A stretch of DNA of 64,000 bases from Mycobacterium basiliense (GTDB lineage: Bacteria > Actinomycetota > Actinomycetes > Mycobacteriales > Mycobacteriaceae): assembly GCF_900292015.1 (NCBI RefSeq), contig NZ_LR130759.1:496001-560000 (forward strand). Direction: 5' to 3'. Below are positions 61,455 through 64,000 of this stretch, piece after piece; the stretch's first letter is position 1, and each line of letters opens with the position of its first letter. The notes below the pieces were generated by a model, which saw nothing but the letters and a program-made list of their open reading frames with translations, did not search any database and had not been told where the DNA came from. The translations under genes were made by a program, and so were the position numbers.

Positions 61455-64000
61455 TCAGCGCTTGCCCGGTGGACGCGCGCCGGGCGCCATACCTAGCCCT
61501 TTCACCGGCGCCGTCGGCGGAGCGGATGGGGTGGAGTCCCCGTCGGTTTGCTTGGACGGCTCCGGCTCGGATTTTGCTTCGGGTTCCGTTTCGGCGGGTG
61601 CCGCCGGTGCTGCTTGGGCAGGTGTCTTTTTGGCCCCCGGTCGCTTGGCGCCGGCGGCGATACCCAGGCCTTTGACCGGTGCGGCAGGTTTGGCCGGTTC
61701 GACCGGTGCCTCGTTTGCCTGCGCTGCATCGGCCGTTTCCGGAGCCGCAGCGGCCTGGGGTGCAGCCTTCTTGGCGCCTGGCCGTTTGGCGCCGGCGGCG
61801 ATACCCAGGCCTTTGGCCGGCGCGGCGGGGGCGGCCGGTGCTTCCGGCGCGCCGGATTGAGCCTCTGCTGCCGGGGCTGCTGGGGCTTTCTTGGCGCCCG
61901 GTTTCTTGGCGCCCGCGGCAAGGCCGAGACCTTTAGCCGGTGCCGCCGGGGCTTCGGTTGTCTTGGCTTCAGCTGCCGAGCTGGCCGGTGCCGGGGCTTT
62001 CTTGGCGCCAGGGCGCTTGGCGCCACCCGCTATGCCCAAACCTTTGACCGGTGCCACGGGGGCAGCGGACGCTGGTGTCTCGGCCTCGGTCGGAGCCTCG
62101 GCGGTTGCCTCAGTCGGTGCGGTTGCCGTGCTGGCTTTGGGTGCCACCTTCTCCGCTTTGGCGGCTCGCTTCTCGGCCTCCTTTGCGGCGGTGCCCTTCG
62201 CCGGCAGCGTCACCTTGTCGCGGTCGAGTGACCCGAGCAGCACCTGAGCCACGTCAAGCACCTCGACACCGGTGCGACCGGCCTCTTCCTGCCGGTCATT
62301 GACGCCGTCGGTCACCATCACACGACAGAACGGGCACGCGGTAGCGATGGCGGAGGCGTTAGTGGCCAGTGCCTCGTCGACGCGTTCGTGGTTGATCCGC
62401 TTGCCGATGTGTTCTTCCATCCACATGCGAGCGCCGCCGGCGCCGCAGCAGAAGCTGCGCTGGGCGTGGCGCGGCATTTCGGTCAGGTTCGCCCCCGCGG
62501 CGCCGATCAGCTCACGGGGTGCCTCGTAGACCTTGTTGTGTCGGCCCAAATAACACGGGTCGTGGTAGGTGATGTCCTGAGATACGGGAGTCACAGGGAC
62601 CAATCTGTGGTCCCGGATCAACCGGTTGAGTAGTTGGGTGTGGTGCAACACGGTGTAGTTGCTGCCTAGCTGGCGGTACTCCTTGCCGAGGGTGTTGAAG
62701 CAGTGTGGGCAGGTGACGACGATCTTGCGGTCGACCGTTTCGACGCCTTCGAACAGCCCGTCGAGGGTCTCGACGGCCTGCTGGGCCAGCTGTTGGAACA
62801 AAAACTCGTTGCCGGACCGGCGGGCGGAGTCGCCGTTGCAGGTTTCCGCGCTGCCCAGCACCAAAAACTTCACCCCGGCGATGGAGAGCAGCTCGGCGAC
62901 GGCCTTGGTGGTTTTCTTGGCCTTGTCGTCGTAGGCGCCCGCGCAGCCCACCCAGAACAGGTACTCGTAGCCGTCAAAGCTGTCGACATCCTCGCCGTAG
63001 ACCGGGACGTCGAAATCGACTTCGTCGATCCAGTTGGTCCGGTCCGAGGCATTCTGGCCCCACGGATTGCCCTTGTTTTCCAGGTTCTTGAACAGCACCG
63101 ACAACTCGGAGGGGAACTCCGACTCCATCATCACCTGGTAGCGGCGCATGTCGACGATGTGGTCGATGTGTTCAATATCCACCGGGCACTGCTCGACGCA
63201 GGCGCCGCAGGTCACGCACGACCACAACACGTCCGGATCGATGACACCGCCCTGTTCGGCGGTGCCGACCAGCGGACGAGCCGCTTGCTCGGGTCCGTGC
63301 CCAGGGACCCGGCCGAACCCGGATTCCGGCACATGGTGGCCCTCTTCGGCGGCGCTCTCCAGGTCAAGACCCTCGATCGGATCTGCAGTCTTCTCGCCAA
63401 GGATGTAGGGGGCCTTGGCCATCCAGTGGTCGCGCAGGTCCATGATGACGAGCTTGGGTGACAGCGGCTTGCCGGTGTTCCAGGCCGGGCACTGCGATTG
63501 GCAGCGGCCGCACTCGGTGCAGGTGGCGAAGTCGAGCATGCCCTTCCAGGTGAAGTCCTCGATCTTCCCGCGGCCGAAAACCGCTTCATCGGGCGGATTC
63601 TCGAAGTCGACCGGCTTGCCGTCGGATTCAACCGGCAGCAACGGGCCGAGCCCATCGGGCAGTCGTTTGAAGGTGACGTTGATCGGCGCCAGGAAGATGT
63701 GCAAGTGCTTGGAGTGCAGCACGATGATCAAGAACGCGAGCATGACGGCGATGTGCAGGAGCAGCGCCGTGGTTTCGATGATCTCGTTGGCTGGCTGGCC
63801 CAGCGGACGCAGGATGGCGCCGAAGAGTTGGGAAAGGAAAGCGCCTTTGCCGTAGGGCAGCGTCCCGTTGTTGACCGCCGAACCCCGGACCAGCACATAG
63901 GTCCAGATGACGTTGAAGATCATGAATAGGACAAGCCATGCGCCGCCATTGTGTGAGCCGTAGAACCGTGAACTCCGACCGATCTCGCGGGGGTTCCGCA
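61455..64000 (-). CDS. Fe-S oxidoreductase, heterodisulfide-reductase-like (5' end outside window)
   Basis: At least 848 residues are in the window; the frame runs past the right edge without a clear start, so the N-terminus is missing. It shows hydrophobic helices at the visible N-terminal end, two 4Fe-4S motifs (CTECGRCQSQCP and CVTCGACVEQCP), then CCG-type motifs (CPHCFNTLGKEY, HDPCYLGRHN, CCGAGGARMWMEEH) as in HdrD/GlpC-like proteins. The final 230 residues are Ala/Pro/Lys-rich with five or more copies of KGLGIAAGAKRPGAKK. Equivalent to Rv0338c. Likely membrane-associated electron transfer; substrate unknown. Confidence 0.88.
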   Translation of the reverse strand, partial: RNPREIGRSSRFYGSHNGGAWLVLFMIFNVIWTYVLVRGSAVNNGTLPYGKGAFLSQLFGAILRPLGQPANEIIETTALLLHIAVMLAFLIIVLHSKHLHIFLAPINVTFKRLPDGLGPLLPVESDGKPVDFENPPDEAVFGRGKIEDFTWKGMLDFATCTECGRCQSQCPAWNTGKPLSPKLVIMDLRDHWMAKAPYILGEKTADPIEGLDLESAAEEGHHVPESGFGRVPGHGPEQAARPLVGTAEQGGVIDPDVLWSCVTCGACVEQCPVDIEHIDHIVDMRRYQVMMESEFPSELSVLFKNLENKGNPWGQNASDRTNWIDEVDFDVPVYGEDVDSFDGYEYLFWVGCAGAYDDKAKKTTKAVAELLSIAGVKFLVLGSAETCNGDSARRSGNEFLFQQLAQQAVETLDGLFEGVETVDRKIVVTCPHCFNTLGKEYRQLGSNYTVLHHTQLLNRLIRDHRLVPVTPVSQDITYHDPCYLGRHNKVYEAPRELIGAAGANLTEMPRHAQRSFCCGAGGARMWMEEHIGKRINHERVDEALATNASAIATACPFCRVMVTDGVNDRQEEAGRTGVEVLDVAQVLLGSLDRDKVTLPAKGTAAKEAEKRAAKAEKVAPKASTATAPTEATAEAPTEAETPASAAPVAPVKGLGIAGGAKRPGAKKAPAPASSAAEAKTTEAPAAPAKGLGLAAGAKKPGAKKAPAAPAAEAQSGAPEAPAAPAAPAKGLGIAAGAKRPGAKKAAPQAAAAPETADAAQANEAPVEPAKPAAPVKGLGIAAGAKRPGAKKTPAQAAPAAPAETEPEAKSEPEPSKQTDGDSTPSAPPTAPVKGLGMAPGARPPGKR
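61478..62060 (-). repeat. KGLG-GAKRPGAKK tail repeats
   Basis: The 3' part of the Fe-S gene encodes at least five copies of a motif built on KGLGxAxGAKxPGAKK, separated by Ala/Pro/Glu spacers of 20-35 residues. The copies are close at the DNA level, so copy number is likely to vary between strains. Confidence 0.85.

Overview
The window comes from a slow-growing Mycobacterium close to, but not inside, the M. tuberculosis complex. The sequence is GC-rich, it carries PE_PGRS genes, and many genes appear in M. tuberculosis order with matching lengths (homologues of Rv0293c, tam/Rv0294, Rv0296c, Rv0306-Rv0316, pcp/Rv0319, Rv0320, dcd/Rv0321, udgA/Rv0322, cyp135A1/Rv0327c, Rv0328, Rv0332-rmlA/Rv0334, aspC/Rv0337c, Rv0338c). 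Several M. tuberculosis landmarks are missing from their usual places (stf0/Rv0295c, the PE/PPE and toxin-antitoxin block Rv0297-Rv0305c, glpQ2/Rv0317c), and several blocks present here are absent there.

Region by region. (1) 1-8200: hydrolase, tam, sulfatase, a BluB-type flavoprotein, a PAP2 phosphatase, a YkuD-type secreted protein, a SnoaL-like protein and Rv0311. (2) 8330-19600: an Hsp70-like membrane protein (Rv0312 type), the first of four paralogous 'ATPase-fold + one membrane helix + Pro/Gly-rich tail' proteins, then Rv0313/Rv0314c types, an MDR oxidoreductase, a GH16 glucanase, a double muconolactone-isomerase-domain protein, a PAP2-lipid kinase fusion, and a second paralogue that has lost its 5' end. 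(3) 19929-21422: a fusion of a MauE-like membrane domain, a thioredoxin-like domain and a 14-cysteine domain. (4) 21446-28712: a compact integrated element in a tRNA-Gly(CCC) gene. It has a truncated tyrosine integrase, an excisionase-like HTH gene, a small-terminase-like gene, zinc-motif and NUMOD4-like small proteins, and a Dam-type methyltransferase with a DpnII-like nuclease, but no capsid, portal or large terminase. It looks like a phage satellite or a strongly reduced prophage. (5) 28768-36884: ZIP-like transporter, a decayed DUF1330-like gene, pcp, Rv0320 type, dcd, two more paralogues of the membrane family, and udgA. (6) 36927-48960: a single megasynthase of about 3245 residues (FAAL-ACP-KS-AT-DH-ER-KR-ACP-condensation-like domain), with a P450 upstream and a divergent TetR regulator. 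(7) 49351-51415: mycothiol-dependent isomerase family protein, Rv0333 type, rmlA. (8) 51424-59999: four PE_PGRS genes at the locus that holds one PE gene in M. tuberculosis. (9) 60135-64000: aminotransferase and an Fe-S heterodisulfide-reductase-like protein that runs off the window.

Themes: cell-envelope chemistry (polyketide assembly, dTDP-glucose and UDP-glucuronate supply, lipid phosphatases, YkuD and GH16 enzymes), repeated local expansion of a poorly characterised membrane ATPase-fold family, and one horizontally acquired island. The clearest candidates for something undescribed are the four-paralogue membrane family beside the Hsp70-like protein, the restriction-modification satellite with its operator arrays, and the megasynthase that ends in a condensation-like domain.
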